A stretch of DNA of 64,000 bases from Fodinibacter sp963747405 (GTDB lineage Bacteria > Actinomycetota > Actinomycetes > Actinomycetales > Dermatophilaceae): contig CAVVFG010000018.1 of the NCBI GenBank assembly GCA_963747405.1, forward strand, positions 1 through 64,000. Direction: 5' to 3'. The notes below the pieces were generated by a model. It was not told where the DNA came from, ran no database searches, and was given only the letters and a program-made list of their open reading frames with translations. The position numbers were made by a program, and so were the translations under genes. Shown here piece after piece: positions 28,016-37,416 of the stretch. Each line of letters begins with the position of its first letter. The first letter of the stretch is position 1.

Positions 28016-30148
28016 TCAGCGGTGCTGCTTGGCGAGCGTGACCGGTGTGCCGTGCACAGTGGGCGCCGTCGCCCGGGCGTCGCCGGTGGCCCGCACCGAG
28101 GTGTCGGTGCGCAGGGCCGACAGCCCCTTGGCCCGCAGGGCCGCCGCCGTGCCGGGGTCGGCCACGGCCGGGTACTCCTCCATGGTGCCGGCGACGTCGA
28201 CCACGAGGTTGGTCGTGCCGGACGCGTTGCGCACGTTGAAGTCGTAGTCGGCGCCGAGGTCGGTGATCGTCATGTTCGACACCAGCTGCCCGGCCGCCGG
28301 GTTGAGGTTGCTCACCGTGGGCCTGGGGATGTCGGCGTTCCACAGCGTCAGGACGGTGCTGCTCGTCGGCTTGTTGGCGGTGGTGTTGGTGACCAGCGCC
28401 ATCGAGCTGTAGGTCGTCACCCCGGCCGTGTTGCCCACCGTGGCGGTCTGCCCGGGTTTGAGGGCGGCGGCGATGCCCTGGGCCGTCTTGGTGTTGACGA
28501 TGCGCGTGGGGCTGGCCAGCGGCCGGAAGCGCCACATGCCGTCGAGCGTGTTGTCGTCGTAGACCCCGACGAGGTCGACGATGACGTCCGCGTCGCCGTT
28601 GGACCTGTTGCGCACCCCGATGATCGGGACGCTCTCGAAGCCGCGACCGCAGTCGGGGCCGCAGGCGGAGGTCGGCACGATCGCCATGTTCGGCACCGTC
28701 TTGCCCGCGGTGAAGTTCAGGGTGGAGGTGCTGGGGATGGCCGTGGAGATCCCGTTCCACGCCGTGAAGTAACCGGAGCCGGTGGTCCTGGTCGCGGTGA
28801 TGTTGACAGCGAAACCCTTGATGTGGGGGTTGACGTCGGGCCCGAAGTCGCTGCCCGTCGTGTACCACTCGCCGGGCAGGAGCGGGGCGCCTGCGGGATC
28901 GCGGCTGTCCAGGATGCGGGTCGGCTCGACGCCGGAGTAGCCGCCGTAGCCGGCCTTCGCGGTGCTGGTTGCGCCGTGGTAGTACCCCATGACGTCGGCG
29001 ACGACGTGCGTGCTGCCCGAGGCGTTGTAGAAGCGGACCTTGCCGCCGGTGCCGAGCGTGACGGTGACCAGGTTGGCGCCGGTGAAACCCTTGTTGAAGT
29101 TCACCGACGACGCGAGGGGGCGAGCGGCCCCGGTGGGGTACAGGGTGACGTAGCCCTGGCTCGTGGGGGTCACGACCGTGACGTTCAGCACGACGGCCGT
29201 CGCCGCGGTGGCGGAGACGCCACCTCGACCGGACACCTGCAGGTCGATGGTCCTGCCGGGCCCGACCGGCGTGGTCGTGGTGACGCCGACCTTCTTGCGG
29301 GTGTCGAGCACGCGGGCCGGCTTGAGCGGGGTGTACGCGCCGGCCGCGGTGTCGTAGCCGACGGTGGTGACCGGGATCGTGCGGCCGTCACCGCCGTCAG
29401 GAAGGGTGATGAGGTCCTGGGCCGGCCCGAAGAAGTCGGGTGTCCCCACGAGGGTCAGCGAGCACGTGGTGCCGGCGGCCAGCGTCTGGTTGCTGCAGGT
29501 GTCGGCGGTGATGTCGACCTTGGCGTCGGCGCCGTTGCCGATCGCCTGGCCGAACGTGGTCTGCGACGGGCCGACCTCGACGGTGACGGTCTCGGCCGTG
29601 GGGGTGCTGACCGGGGTGGAGAGCACGATGTAGGGCACGGTGGAGTTCCAGCGGATCTCCTGGGCGAAGACCGGCCGGCCGGTGCCGCAGGTGCCGCGTA
29701 CCGAGCCGGCGAAGGCGGTCACCTCACCGGCGGACAGGGTGACCTCGTGCACCGTGAGGGTGCCGTCGACCGCGTCGTCGCACAGGCCGGGGCCGCCCGA
29801 GTTCACCTGCACCCGTGCCTGGGTGGCCGTCGCGAACTCGTTGACGTCGTAGCTGCCCACAGCCCAGGCCTGGCCGGTGGGGGGCGACAGGAAGGTGCGC
29901 GCGTACGAGCCGGCCGCGTTGTAGCCCTCGACGGCGAACAGCCCCGTGGCGTCGACCGCGTAGCCGTTCGCGGTGGCGGGCGTGACCTCGAAGCTGGTGC
30001 CCCAGCCCTGGTCCGGCAGCGGTGCCGTGAAGAGGCCGTACCGCGTGGCCGGCGGGCTCGGCAGCGTCGACGCGGCCTGCGCCGGGGTGGCGACGAGGCC
30101 GGCCACGACGGTGGCAGCGCAGAGCAGGACGACGGCGAGGCGGCGCAT
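28016..30148 (-). CDS. Large secreted protein with three related beta modules
   Basis: A 710-residue exported protein. The N-terminus MRRLAVVLLCAATVVAGLVATPAQA is a clear Sec signal peptide ending at an AQA site. The following about 230 residues are a Ser/Thr/Gly-rich domain with four cysteines. Then come three related modules with the pattern R-[VI]-[LV]-[DN]-[ST]-[RK], a beta core, and an aromatic end: VLDTRKK...VVADVMGYY, ILDSRDP...VDLVGVY and IVNTKTA...VDVAGTM. This modular pattern recurs in actinobacterial surface proteins. No enzymatic motif, sortase signal or membrane anchor was seen. Function unknown; adhesion or cell-wall contact is a guess. Confidence 0.75.
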   Translation of the reverse strand: MRRLAVVLLCAATVVAGLVATPAQAASTLPSPPATRYGLFTAPLPDQGWGTSFEVTPATANGYAVDATGLFAVEGYNAAGSYARTFLSPPTGQAWAVGSYDVNEFATATQARVQVNSGGPGLCDDAVDGTLTVHEVTLSAGEVTAFAGSVRGTCGTGRPVFAQEIRWNSTVPYIVLSTPVSTPTAETVTVEVGPSQTTFGQAIGNGADAKVDITADTCSNQTLAAGTTCSLTLVGTPDFFGPAQDLITLPDGGDGRTIPVTTVGYDTAAGAYTPLKPARVLDTRKKVGVTTTTPVGPGRTIDLQVSGRGGVSATAATAVVLNVTVVTPTSQGYVTLYPTGAARPLASSVNFNKGFTGANLVTVTLGTGGKVRFYNASGSTHVVADVMGYYHGATSTAKAGYGGYSGVEPTRILDSRDPAGAPLLPGEWYTTGSDFGPDVNPHIKGFAVNITATRTTGSGYFTAWNGISTAIPSTSTLNFTAGKTVPNMAIVPTSACGPDCGRGFESVPIIGVRNRSNGDADVIVDLVGVYDDNTLDGMWRFRPLASPTRIVNTKTAQGIAAALKPGQTATVGNTAGVTTYSSMALVTNTTANKPTSSTVLTLWNADIPRPTVSNLNPAAGQLVSNMTITDLGADYDFNVRNASGTTNLVVDVAGTMEEYPAVADPGTAAALRAKGLSALRTDTSVRATGDARATAPTVHGTPVTLAKQHR

Positions 30149-30255
30149 GGATCCCCCAGGAAGGACGTGGTGTGTGGCGGCAGCGTAGCGCCCTCCGGCG
30201 CGAGGTCCGGCACCGGTGCGACGTCTCGCAGCCGCGCGGCCCGGTGGCCGCGCCG

Positions 30256-30822
30256 TCAGGGCACTCGGCGGCGCATCACGCAGTTGCGCAGCCCCTTGCG
30301 CCGCACGTAGGCGAAGCCGGCGCGCTCGTAGACGGCCCGGGTCGCGTCGTAGAGCACCGACACCCTCCGCCCGTCACTCGTGTCGTGCGGATAGCCCTCC
30401 ACCACACCGCCGCCCGATCGGGCGACGAGGTCGACCGCCCCACGGAGCGCGAGCTCGGTGACGCCGTGTCGGCGGTGCTTCTTGTCGACGAAGATGCAGG
30501 TGATGCGGTAGTCGGGTGGTGGGTCGCCCGCCGCGTCGTACTCCTTGCGGTGGTAGATGTTCGGCAGCTCCTCCGGCGTGCCGAACTGCGCCCAGGCCAC
30601 CGCCTCGTCCCCGTCCATCACCAGGGCCGCATGCGCCCGGCCCTGCTGGACCAGCCGCTGCTTGAGCGCACGGTTGTCGTCGGCGTCATAGGTCTTCTCA
30701 CCCGCCATGGTGTGGAAGTACGTGCACCAGCAGCCGCCGAACACCCCGTTGTGGCGCTCCATCATCCGCGCGTACGCGTTCCATGTGCGCGCGCTCAGCG
30801 CCTCGACCCGGTACTCCGCCAT
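30256..30822 (-). CDS. GNAT-family N-acetyltransferase
   Basis: A 188-residue acetyltransferase-like protein: VEALSARTWNAYARMMERH, then GGCWCTYFH, then the acetyl-CoA loop region DKKHRRHGVTELAL, and a C-terminal VYERAGFAYVRRKG. The FGGCWCTYFH cluster marks a subfamily of small-molecule acetyltransferases. Substrate unknown. The ATG starting MAEYRVEAL is preferred over a longer reading. Divergent from lhr. Confidence 0.8.
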   Translation of the reverse strand: MAEYRVEALSARTWNAYARMMERHNGVFGGCWCTYFHTMAGEKTYDADDNRALKQRLVQQGRAHAALVMDGDEAVAWAQFGTPEELPNIYHRKEYDAAGDPPPDYRITCIFVDKKHRRHGVTELALRGAVDLVARSGGGVVEGYPHDTSDGRRVSVLYDATRAVYERAGFAYVRRKGLRNCVMRRRVP

Positions 30823-30911
30823 CGCGCCGTGCCCCTCACCGTCGAGCCTGCCCACCTGTCGACGCATCCTGCCACCGTCGTGTCGGTGGCGGGTGAGAGG
30901 CTGACCGGAAC

Positions 30912-33900
30912 ATGTCCGCCGACGTCCTCGACCGCTTCTCCCCCGCCACCGCCGCCTGGTTCCGGGGCAGCTTCAGCGAGCCCACCACCGCCCAGGCGGG
31001 CGCCTGGGAGGCGATCAGCAGCGGGCACCACGCCCTGGTCGTGGCGCCCACCGGCTCGGGCAAGACGCTCTCGGCCTTCCTCTGGGCCCTCGACCGGCTC
31101 GCGTCCCGGCCGCTGCCCGAGGAGCGCAAGGCCCGCTGCCGGGTGCTCTACGTGTCGCCGATGAAGGCGCTCGCCGTCGACGTCGAGCGCAACCTGCGCA
31201 GCCCGCTGGTCGGCATCCGGCACGCGGCCGCCCGGCTCGGGGTGCCCGAGCCCGACATCACCGTGGCGGTTCGCTCGGGCGACACCCCGGCCGACGAGCG
31301 GCGCGCCTTCGCGCGCACCCCCACCGACGTGCTCATCACCACACCCGAGTCGCTGTTCCTCATCCTCACCTCGGCCGCCCGTGAGGCGCTCGCCGGCGTC
31401 GAGACGGTCATCATCGACGAGGTGCACGCCCTCGCCGGCACCAAGCGAGGTGCCCACCTGGCCCTGTCTCTCGAGCGCCTCGACGCCCGCCTCGAGCGTC
31501 CGGCACAGCGCATCGGGTTGTCCGCCACCGTCCGACCCGTCGAGGAGGTCGCCCGCTACCTCGCCGGCGGCCGCCCCGTCGACGTCGTGCAACCGCCCTC
31601 CACCAAGCAGTGGGACCTCAGGGTCGTCGTGCCCGTGCCCGACATGGCCGAGCTCGGCCAGCCCACCGGCGACCTCAGCGGTGCGGCGGCCGGCCAGGAG
31701 CAGCGCGCCTCGATCTGGCCGCACGTCGAGGAGCGCATCGTCGACCTGGTGGCCGAGCACACCTCGACCCTGGTGTTCTCGAACAGCAGGCGGCTCGCCG
31801 AGCGGCTCACCACCCGGCTCAACGAGATCTGGCAGGAGCGGGTCGAGGAGGCCGACGGCGCCGACACCGTGCAGGCGCCGGATGCCGTGGCACGCACCGC
31901 CGCGCTCGCCCGCAGCCCCGCGCAGGTCATGGCCCAGTCGGGCGCGGCGCGCGGCGCACCTGCCGTGCTCGCCCGGGCCCACCACGGCTCGGTGAGCAAG
32001 GAGCAGCGCGCCACCATCGAGGAGGACCTGAAGTCGGGCCGCCTACCCGCCGTCGTCGCCACGAGCAGCCTCGAGCTCGGCATCGACATGGGCGCGGTCG
32101 ACCTCGTCGTGCAGGTCGAGTCGCCGCCGTCGGTGGCGTCCGGGCTGCAGCGGGTGGGCCGCGCCGGTCACCAGGTGGGGGCGGTCAGCCGCGGGGTGCT
32201 CTTCCCGAAGTTCCGCGGCGACCTCGTGCAGACCGCCGTCGTCGTCGAGCGGATGCTCGCGGGGCAGATCGAGGCGCTGCACCTGCCCAGCACCCCGCTC
32301 GACGTCCTCGCCCAGCAGGTCGTGGCGATGTGCGCCCTCGACGAGTGGGACGTCGACGACGTGCTCGCCCTCGCCCGGCGCTCGGCGTCCTACTCCACGC
32401 TCACCCGGCCGGTGCTCGAGTCGGTGCTCGACATGCTCGCCGGGCGCTACCCCAGCGACGAGTTCGCCGAGCTGCGCGCGCGGATCACCTGGGACCGGCT
32501 GTCCGACACCCTCACCGGCCGCCGCGGCGCCCAGCGGCTCGCGGTCACCTCCGGCGGCACCATCCCCGATCGGGGGCTGTACGCCGTCTTCCTCGCCACC
32601 GGCGACGGTCCGGGGCGGCGGGTCGGCGAGCTCGACGAGGAGATGGTCTACGAGTCGCGGGTCGGCGACCTGTTCACGTTGGGCACCAGCACCTGGCGGA
32701 TCGAGGACATCACCCACGACCGGGTGCTCGTCACGCCGGCGCCGGGGCTGCCCGGCCGGCTGCCGTTCTGGAAGGGCGACTCGCTGGGCCGCCCCGCCGA
32801 GCTCGGCCGCGCGGTCGGGGCGTTCGTCCGCGAGGTCGAGGCCCTGACGCCCGGTGCCGCGCGCGAGCGGGTGCTGGCGGCCGGGCTCGACGACTGGGCC
32901 GCCGACAATTTGCTGGGCTACCTGCGCGAGCAGCGCGAGGCCACCGGCCACGTGCCCGACGACCGGGCCGTCGTCGTCGAGCGGTTCCGCGACGAGCTCG
33001 GTGACTGGCGGGTCGCCATCCTCTCCCCGTTCGGTGCGCAGGTGCACGCACCGTGGGCGCTGGCCGTCAGTGCCCGGATGCGCGACAGGTTCGGCGTCGA
33101 CGTGCAGGCGATGCACGGCGACGACGGCATCGTGCTGCGCCTGCCCGACCTCGAGCTCGACGAGGTCGACGGTGTGCGCGAGCGGGGGGTGGGCCGCGAG
33201 CTGCTCGACCTGGTGACCCTCGACCCCGACGACGTGCGCGCCCTGGTCACCGACGAGATCGGCGGGTCGGCGCTGTTCGCCGCCCGGTTCCGCGAGTGCG
33301 CGGCCCGGGCCCTGCTGCTGCCCCGCCGCCGCCCCGATCGGCGGCAGCCGCTGTGGCAGCAACGCCAGCGGGCCTCGCAGCTGCTCGAGGTCGCCAGCCA
33401 GTACCCCACCTTCCCGATCGTGCTCGAGGCGGTGCGCGAGTGCGTGCAGGACGTCTTCGACGTACCGGGGCTGGTCGACCTGATGCGCGACATCGGCTCG
33501 CGCAGGGTCAGCGTCGTCGACGTCGAGAGCAGCACCCCCTCGCCGTTCGCCAAGTCCCTCCTGTTCGGCTACGTGGCGCAGTTCCTCTACGAGGGCGACT
33601 CGCCGCTCGCCGAGCGCCGGGCCGCCGCGCTGGCCCTCGACCCCAGCCTGCTCGCCGAGCTGCTCGGCACCAGCGAAGGGCTCTCCCTGCGCGACCTGCT
33701 CGACGCCGAGCAGATCGCCCGCACCGAGGCCGAGCTGCAGCGGCTCACGCCCGAGCGGGCCGCCCGCGACGCCGACGACGTGCTCGACCTGCTGCGCTCG
33801 CTCGGGCCGCTGCCGGTCGACGGCATCCTGGCGCGGTGCCGCGAGGGCACCACCGGCGACGACGTCGAGCGGTGGCTGTCCGGGCTGCACGACGTGCGCC

Positions 33901-35663
33901 AGGTCATCCCTGTGCGGGTGGCCGGCGAAGACCGGTGGTCGGCCATCGACGACGCCTCCCGGTTGCGCGACGCCCTGGGCGTCTCGCTGCCCCCCGGGGT
34001 GCCCCAGGCCTTCCTCGAGCCGGTCGCCGACCCGCTCGGCGACCTCGTGGCCCGCTACGCCCGCACGCACGTCCCGTTCCACGCCGCCGAGGTGGCCCGC
34101 GTCTACGGGCTGGGCCCGGCGGTGGCCACCACCGCCCTGGCCCGTCTCGTGTCCGCGGGCCGGGTCGTCGAGGGCGAGCTGCTACCCACCGGCGGCGGTG
34201 GCACCGAGTTCTGCGACGCCGAGGTGCTACGGATGCTGCGCCGCCGCTCGCTCGCGGCCCTGCGCGCCGAGGTCGAGCCGGTCACCCCCGTCGAGCTCTC
34301 CCGGTTCCTGCAGTTGTGGCAGGGGGTCGGGGGCCGGCTGCGGGGGCCCGAGGGCCTGGTGCGCGTCATCGAGCAGCTGAGTGGGGCGGTCCTGCCGGCG
34401 AGCGCCGTCGAGTCCCTCGTGCTGCCCACCCGGGTCGCGGACTACTCCCCGGCCCTGCTCGACGAGCTGATGGCCACCGGGGAGGTGCTGTGGTGCGGGC
34501 ACGGCTCGCTGCCCGGCGACGACGGCTGGGTGTCGCTGCACCTCGCCGACTCCGCGCACGTCACGCTGCCCGGGCCCGACCCCGACAAGGTCCCCTCCCC
34601 GCAGGGTCTGGCAGTGCTCGACGCCCTGGCCGGCGGCGGGGCCCACTTCTTCCGCACGCTGTCCGACCAGGTCGGCTCCAGCGACGACTCGGTGCTGGCC
34701 ACCACGCTGTGGGACCTCGTCTGGTCGGGCCGGGTCACCGGCGACACGTTCGCACCGGTGCGGGCACTGCTCTCCGGCGGTCGCACCGCCCACCGGCGCA
34801 CGCTGTCCGGGCCGCGGCGCACCCGGTACGCCGGCCGCCGTGGCCCGCTCGGCGGGCTCGGCGCCGGCCCGGCGCGGCCCACGCTGCCGGCGCGCAGCGG
34901 CCCGCCGCAGGTCACCGGCCGGTGGTCGCTGCTGCCCCCGGTCGACCTCGACCCCACCCTGCGGGCCTACGCCACCGCCGAGCTGCTGCTCGACCGGCAC
35001 GGCATCCTCACCCGCGGAGCGACCGCGGCCGAGGACGTGCCCGGCGGCTTCGCCGCGATCTACCGGGTGCTCGGCCGGGCCGAGGAGGCCGGCCGGGTGC
35101 GCCGCGGCTACTTCGTCGAGGGGCTCGGCGCCTCGCAGTTCGGCACCACCGGGGCCGTCGACCGGCTGCGCGGCGGTCCCGGCTCACCGGGCCCTGGCGT
35201 CGGGTCCGGGCGCGGCGCGCCGGTCGCCGTGGTGCTCGCCGCCAGCGACCCGGCCAACCCGTACGGCGCTGCCCTGGGGTGGCCCGACCGCGCCGTCGAC
35301 CCGGCCGCCGAGGCGTCCGCCGACGCGGCGGGCGGGGCCGCTGCCGGCGACGCAACGCCCGACCGGCGCCGCCGCCACCAGCCCGGTCGCAAGGCCGGGG
35401 CGGTGGTCGTGCTGGTCGACGGCGATCTCGTGCTCTACGTCGAGCGCGGTGGCAAGACGCTGCTCACCTACTCCGAGCAGCCCGACCTGCTGCGCGTCGC
35501 GGCCACCGCCCTCGCCGACGCCGTGCGCCGCGGCAGCCTGGGCCGCATCACCGTCGAGAAGGCCGACGGCGGCACGCTGCTCGGGTCGGACCACCCGGTG
35601 GTCGCCGCCCTCGAGGAGGCCGGTTTCCACCTCACGCCCCGTGGGCTGCGGATGCGCAGGTGA
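30912..35663 (+). CDS. lhr: ATP-dependent DNA helicase Lhr
   Basis: Large superfamily 2 helicase of 1583 residues. Motif I is PTGSGKTLSAF near residue 46, motif II is DEVHAL near 168, motif III SATVRPVEEV, and motif VI QRVGRAGHQVG. It is followed by the Lhr-specific winged-helix and beta domains and a long C-terminal region typical of the full-length bacterial Lhr. Lhr is a 3'-5' translocase; in mycobacteria it is DNA-damage induced. The nei gene follows after six bases, the same pairing as Rv3296-Rv3297 of M. tuberculosis. The C-terminal 100 residues contain a Gly/Pro/Ala-rich low-complexity stretch. Confidence 0.96.
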   Translation: MSADVLDRFSPATAAWFRGSFSEPTTAQAGAWEAISSGHHALVVAPTGSGKTLSAFLWALDRLASRPLPEERKARCRVLYVSPMKALAVDVERNLRSPLVGIRHAAARLGVPEPDITVAVRSGDTPADERRAFARTPTDVLITTPESLFLILTSAAREALAGVETVIIDEVHALAGTKRGAHLALSLERLDARLERPAQRIGLSATVRPVEEVARYLAGGRPVDVVQPPSTKQWDLRVVVPVPDMAELGQPTGDLSGAAAGQEQRASIWPHVEERIVDLVAEHTSTLVFSNSRRLAERLTTRLNEIWQERVEEADGADTVQAPDAVARTAALARSPAQVMAQSGAARGAPAVLARAHHGSVSKEQRATIEEDLKSGRLPAVVATSSLELGIDMGAVDLVVQVESPPSVASGLQRVGRAGHQVGAVSRGVLFPKFRGDLVQTAVVVERMLAGQIEALHLPSTPLDVLAQQVVAMCALDEWDVDDVLALARRSASYSTLTRPVLESVLDMLAGRYPSDEFAELRARITWDRLSDTLTGRRGAQRLAVTSGGTIPDRGLYAVFLATGDGPGRRVGELDEEMVYESRVGDLFTLGTSTWRIEDITHDRVLVTPAPGLPGRLPFWKGDSLGRPAELGRAVGAFVREVEALTPGAARERVLAAGLDDWAADNLLGYLREQREATGHVPDDRAVVVERFRDELGDWRVAILSPFGAQVHAPWALAVSARMRDRFGVDVQAMHGDDGIVLRLPDLELDEVDGVRERGVGRELLDLVTLDPDDVRALVTDEIGGSALFAARFRECAARALLLPRRRPDRRQPLWQQRQRASQLLEVASQYPTFPIVLEAVRECVQDVFDVPGLVDLMRDIGSRRVSVVDVESSTPSPFAKSLLFGYVAQFLYEGDSPLAERRAAALALDPSLLAELLGTSEGLSLRDLLDAEQIARTEAELQRLTPERAARDADDVLDLLRSLGPLPVDGILARCREGTTGDDVERWLSGLHDVRQVIPVRVAGEDRWSAIDDASRLRDALGVSLPPGVPQAFLEPVADPLGDLVARYARTHVPFHAAEVARVYGLGPAVATTALARLVSAGRVVEGELLPTGGGGTEFCDAEVLRMLRRRSLAALRAEVEPVTPVELSRFLQLWQGVGGRLRGPEGLVRVIEQLSGAVLPASAVESLVLPTRVADYSPALLDELMATGEVLWCGHGSLPGDDGWVSLHLADSAHVTLPGPDPDKVPSPQGLAVLDALAGGGAHFFRTLSDQVGSSDDSVLATTLWDLVWSGRVTGDTFAPVRALLSGGRTAHRRTLSGPRRTRYAGRRGPLGGLGAGPARPTLPARSGPPQVTGRWSLLPPVDLDPTLRAYATAELLLDRHGILTRGATAAEDVPGGFAAIYRVLGRAEEAGRVRRGYFVEGLGASQFGTTGAVDRLRGGPGSPGPGVGSGRGAPVAVVLAASDPANPYGAALGWPDRAVDPAAEASADAAGGAAAGDATPDRRRRHQPGRKAGAVVVLVDGDLVLYVERGGKTLLTYSEQPDLLRVAATALADAVRRGSLGRITVEKADGGTLLGSDHPVVAALEEAGFHLTPRGLRMRR

Positions 35664-35669
35664 TCCGCC

Positions 35670-36521
35670 GTGCCTGAGGGCGACACCGTGCACCGCACCG
35701 CTGACCGGCTCGACGCCGCCCTGCGCGACGCGGTGGTCGAGCGGGCCGAGCTGCGCTGGCCGTCCGTGCCCGACGTCGACCTGTCCGGGTCGCGCACCCT
35801 CGAGGTCGTCGCGCGGGGCAAGCACCTCCTGCACCGGTTCGACACCGGCACCACCTTGCACACCCACCTACGCATGGAGGGCCAGTGGCGGGTCGAGCAC
35901 CCGGGCGAGCGCACGGCGCGGGTGCTGCGCCGGCAGGACCTGCGGGCGGCGGTGCTCACCCATACCTGGTCGGCGTTCGGGCTGCGCCTCGGCATGCTCG
36001 ACCTCGTGCCGACCGCCCGGGAGCAGGACCTGGTCGGCCACCTCGGCCCCGACGTCCTCGGCCCCGACTGGGACGTCGCGGTCGCGGCGGCGCGCGTCAC
36101 GGCATCCGGGCGGTTCGTCGGCGACACCCTGCTCGACCAGCGCGTGCTCTGCGGGGTGGGCACCTTCTGGGCCAGCGAGGTCCTGTTCATCATGCGGGTG
36201 CTGCCGTGGACCCCAACCGCTGACCTCGGGCCCGAGCTCGTGGCCACCATGCTCACCCGGCTGCATCGCCTGATGGACACCGCGCGCCGCACCGGCTGGC
36301 AGGCGAGCACCGGCGTCCAGCGGGCCGGTGAGGAGGCCTACGTGCACGCGCGGTCGGGCCGGCCCTGCCGGCGCTGCGGCGACACGGTGCGGGTGGCGAC
36401 GACCGGGGCGCCGCCGCGCCAGCGCACGCTGTTCTCGTGCCCCACCTGCCAGGGGGGGCTGGCACCGACCGACGACGGCCGGCCGCAGCGCCCGCTGGGC
36501 AGCGGCCCGCGGCGCTACTGA
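35670..36521 (+). CDS. nei: Fpg/Nei-family DNA glycosylase (endonuclease VIII type)
   Basis: Base-excision glycosylase/AP lyase. The start GTG gives PEGDTVHRTA, which puts the catalytic proline at residue 2 and glutamate at 3. There is a conserved Lys in RGKHLL, helix-two-turn-helix region, and the C-terminal zinc finger with cysteines (CRRCG and SCPTC) and the arginine in QRTLFSCP. 283 residues. It is in an operon with lhr, and both are likely DNA-repair proteins expressed together. Confidence 0.93.
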   Translation: MPEGDTVHRTADRLDAALRDAVVERAELRWPSVPDVDLSGSRTLEVVARGKHLLHRFDTGTTLHTHLRMEGQWRVEHPGERTARVLRRQDLRAAVLTHTWSAFGLRLGMLDLVPTAREQDLVGHLGPDVLGPDWDVAVAAARVTASGRFVGDTLLDQRVLCGVGTFWASEVLFIMRVLPWTPTADLGPELVATMLTRLHRLMDTARRTGWQASTGVQRAGEEAYVHARSGRPCRRCGDTVRVATTGAPPRQRTLFSCPTCQGGLAPTDDGRPQRPLGSGPRRY

Positions 36522-36531
36522 CGGGCGGAGC

Positions 36532-36837
36532 TCAGGCCGCGGACGCCGACACGGTGTCGGACAGGGCGTGCCCGACGGGCAGCGAGACCGGGGCGGAGAG
36601 GGTCTCGATGCGCTCGACGCGCTCGCGCACGAGCTCGAGCACCTCGGACAGGCTGAGCCCCAGACCGGTGCACACGGAGGCAAGCAGCTCGGAGGAGGCC
36701 TCCTTGGTGCCTCGTTCGAGCTCGCTGAGGTAACCGAGGGAGACGGCGGAGGACGAGGCGACGTCGCGCAGGGTGCGGCCCTGGTCCTGGCGGATCTCGC
36801 GAAGGACCTCGCCGAGCTCGTGCCGAAGCAGGATCAC
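36532..36837 (-). CDS. clgR: HTH transcriptional regulator ClgR
   Basis: A 101-residue XRE-type regulator that in actinobacteria activates clp protease, clgR and other proteostasis genes. It starts at a GTG with a strong GGAGAGGAGG site and reads ILLRHELGEVLREIRQDQGR, followed by the helix-turn-helix TLRDVASSSAVSLGYLSELERGTKEAS. The C-terminal end SASAA resembles the AA-ending degron by which ClgR is degraded by Clp in related bacteria. It follows cinA in the rimO-pgsA-cinA-clgR order usual for actinobacteria. Confidence 0.93.
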   Translation of the reverse strand: MILLRHELGEVLREIRQDQGRTLRDVASSSAVSLGYLSELERGTKEASSELLASVCTGLGLSLSEVLELVRERVERIETLSAPVSLPVGHALSDTVSASAA

Positions 36838-36885
36838 GGTGCCTCCTCTCCTTCGTGGGTGCGGACCACGCGTCGATCCGTCAGG

Positions 36886-37416
36886 TCAACCGTACCCCGA
36901 GGTTCCCACGCCGTCGCGGAGGTTCTCCAGAGCCTGTTCCAGGAGGGTGAGCACGGCCAGCACGCTGCCGGCCCGGATCTCCTCCCGGTCGCCGGTCAAC
37001 GCCAGGCGCTCCACGAGGATTCCCCACGGCCCGCTGGCGCCCACGAACACGGTGCCGACCGGCTGGCCGTCGGCGGGGTCGGGGCCGGCCACCCCGGTCG
37101 TCGACAGCCCCACGGCGCAGCCCACGACGGCCCGGATGCCGGAGGCCAGCTGGGCCGCCACCGGCCCGCACACCGCGCCCTCCCGGGCCAGGAGGCCCCG
37201 GTCGACGCCCAGCACCCCGACCTTGACCTCGCTCGCGTAGGCGACGACGCCGCCCCGCACCACGGCCGACGCCCCGGGGACGCCGGTCAGCGCCGCGCAG
37301 ACCAGGCCGCCGGTCAGCGACTCGGCGGTGCCGATGGTCAGGCCGCGTTGGACGAGCGCCGGCACGACGCGGGCGGCGAGCGGCCCGGCATCGGTCGGCA
37401 CCGGGGCCGGCCTCAC
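36886..37416 (-). CDS. cinA: CinA C-terminal domain protein (NMN amidase, PncC type)
   Basis: A 176-residue stand-alone CinA C-terminal domain, the part with nicotinamide-nucleotide amidase activity in PncC. GTAESLTGG, GVVAYASEVKVGVLGV and STTGVAGPDP are visible. The GTG start overlaps the pgsA stop (GTGA). The N-terminal molybdopterin-binding domain of full CinA is absent, as in many actinobacteria. Confidence 0.9.
   Translation of the reverse strand: MRPAPVPTDAGPLAARVVPALVQRGLTIGTAESLTGGLVCAALTGVPGASAVVRGGVVAYASEVKVGVLGVDRGLLAREGAVCGPVAAQLASGIRAVVGCAVGLSTTGVAGPDPADGQPVGTVFVGASGPWGILVERLALTGDREEIRAGSVLAVLTLLEQALENLRDGVGTSGYG

Noticed and set aside
27695..30310. An 871-codon plus-strand frame opposite the secreted protein
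   Set aside because: Same shadow composition; the opposite frame has a signal peptide and ordered modules.
33053..35677. An 874-codon plus-strand frame inside lhr
   Set aside because: Alternate frame of the lhr gene, Arg/Ala-rich, no motifs.
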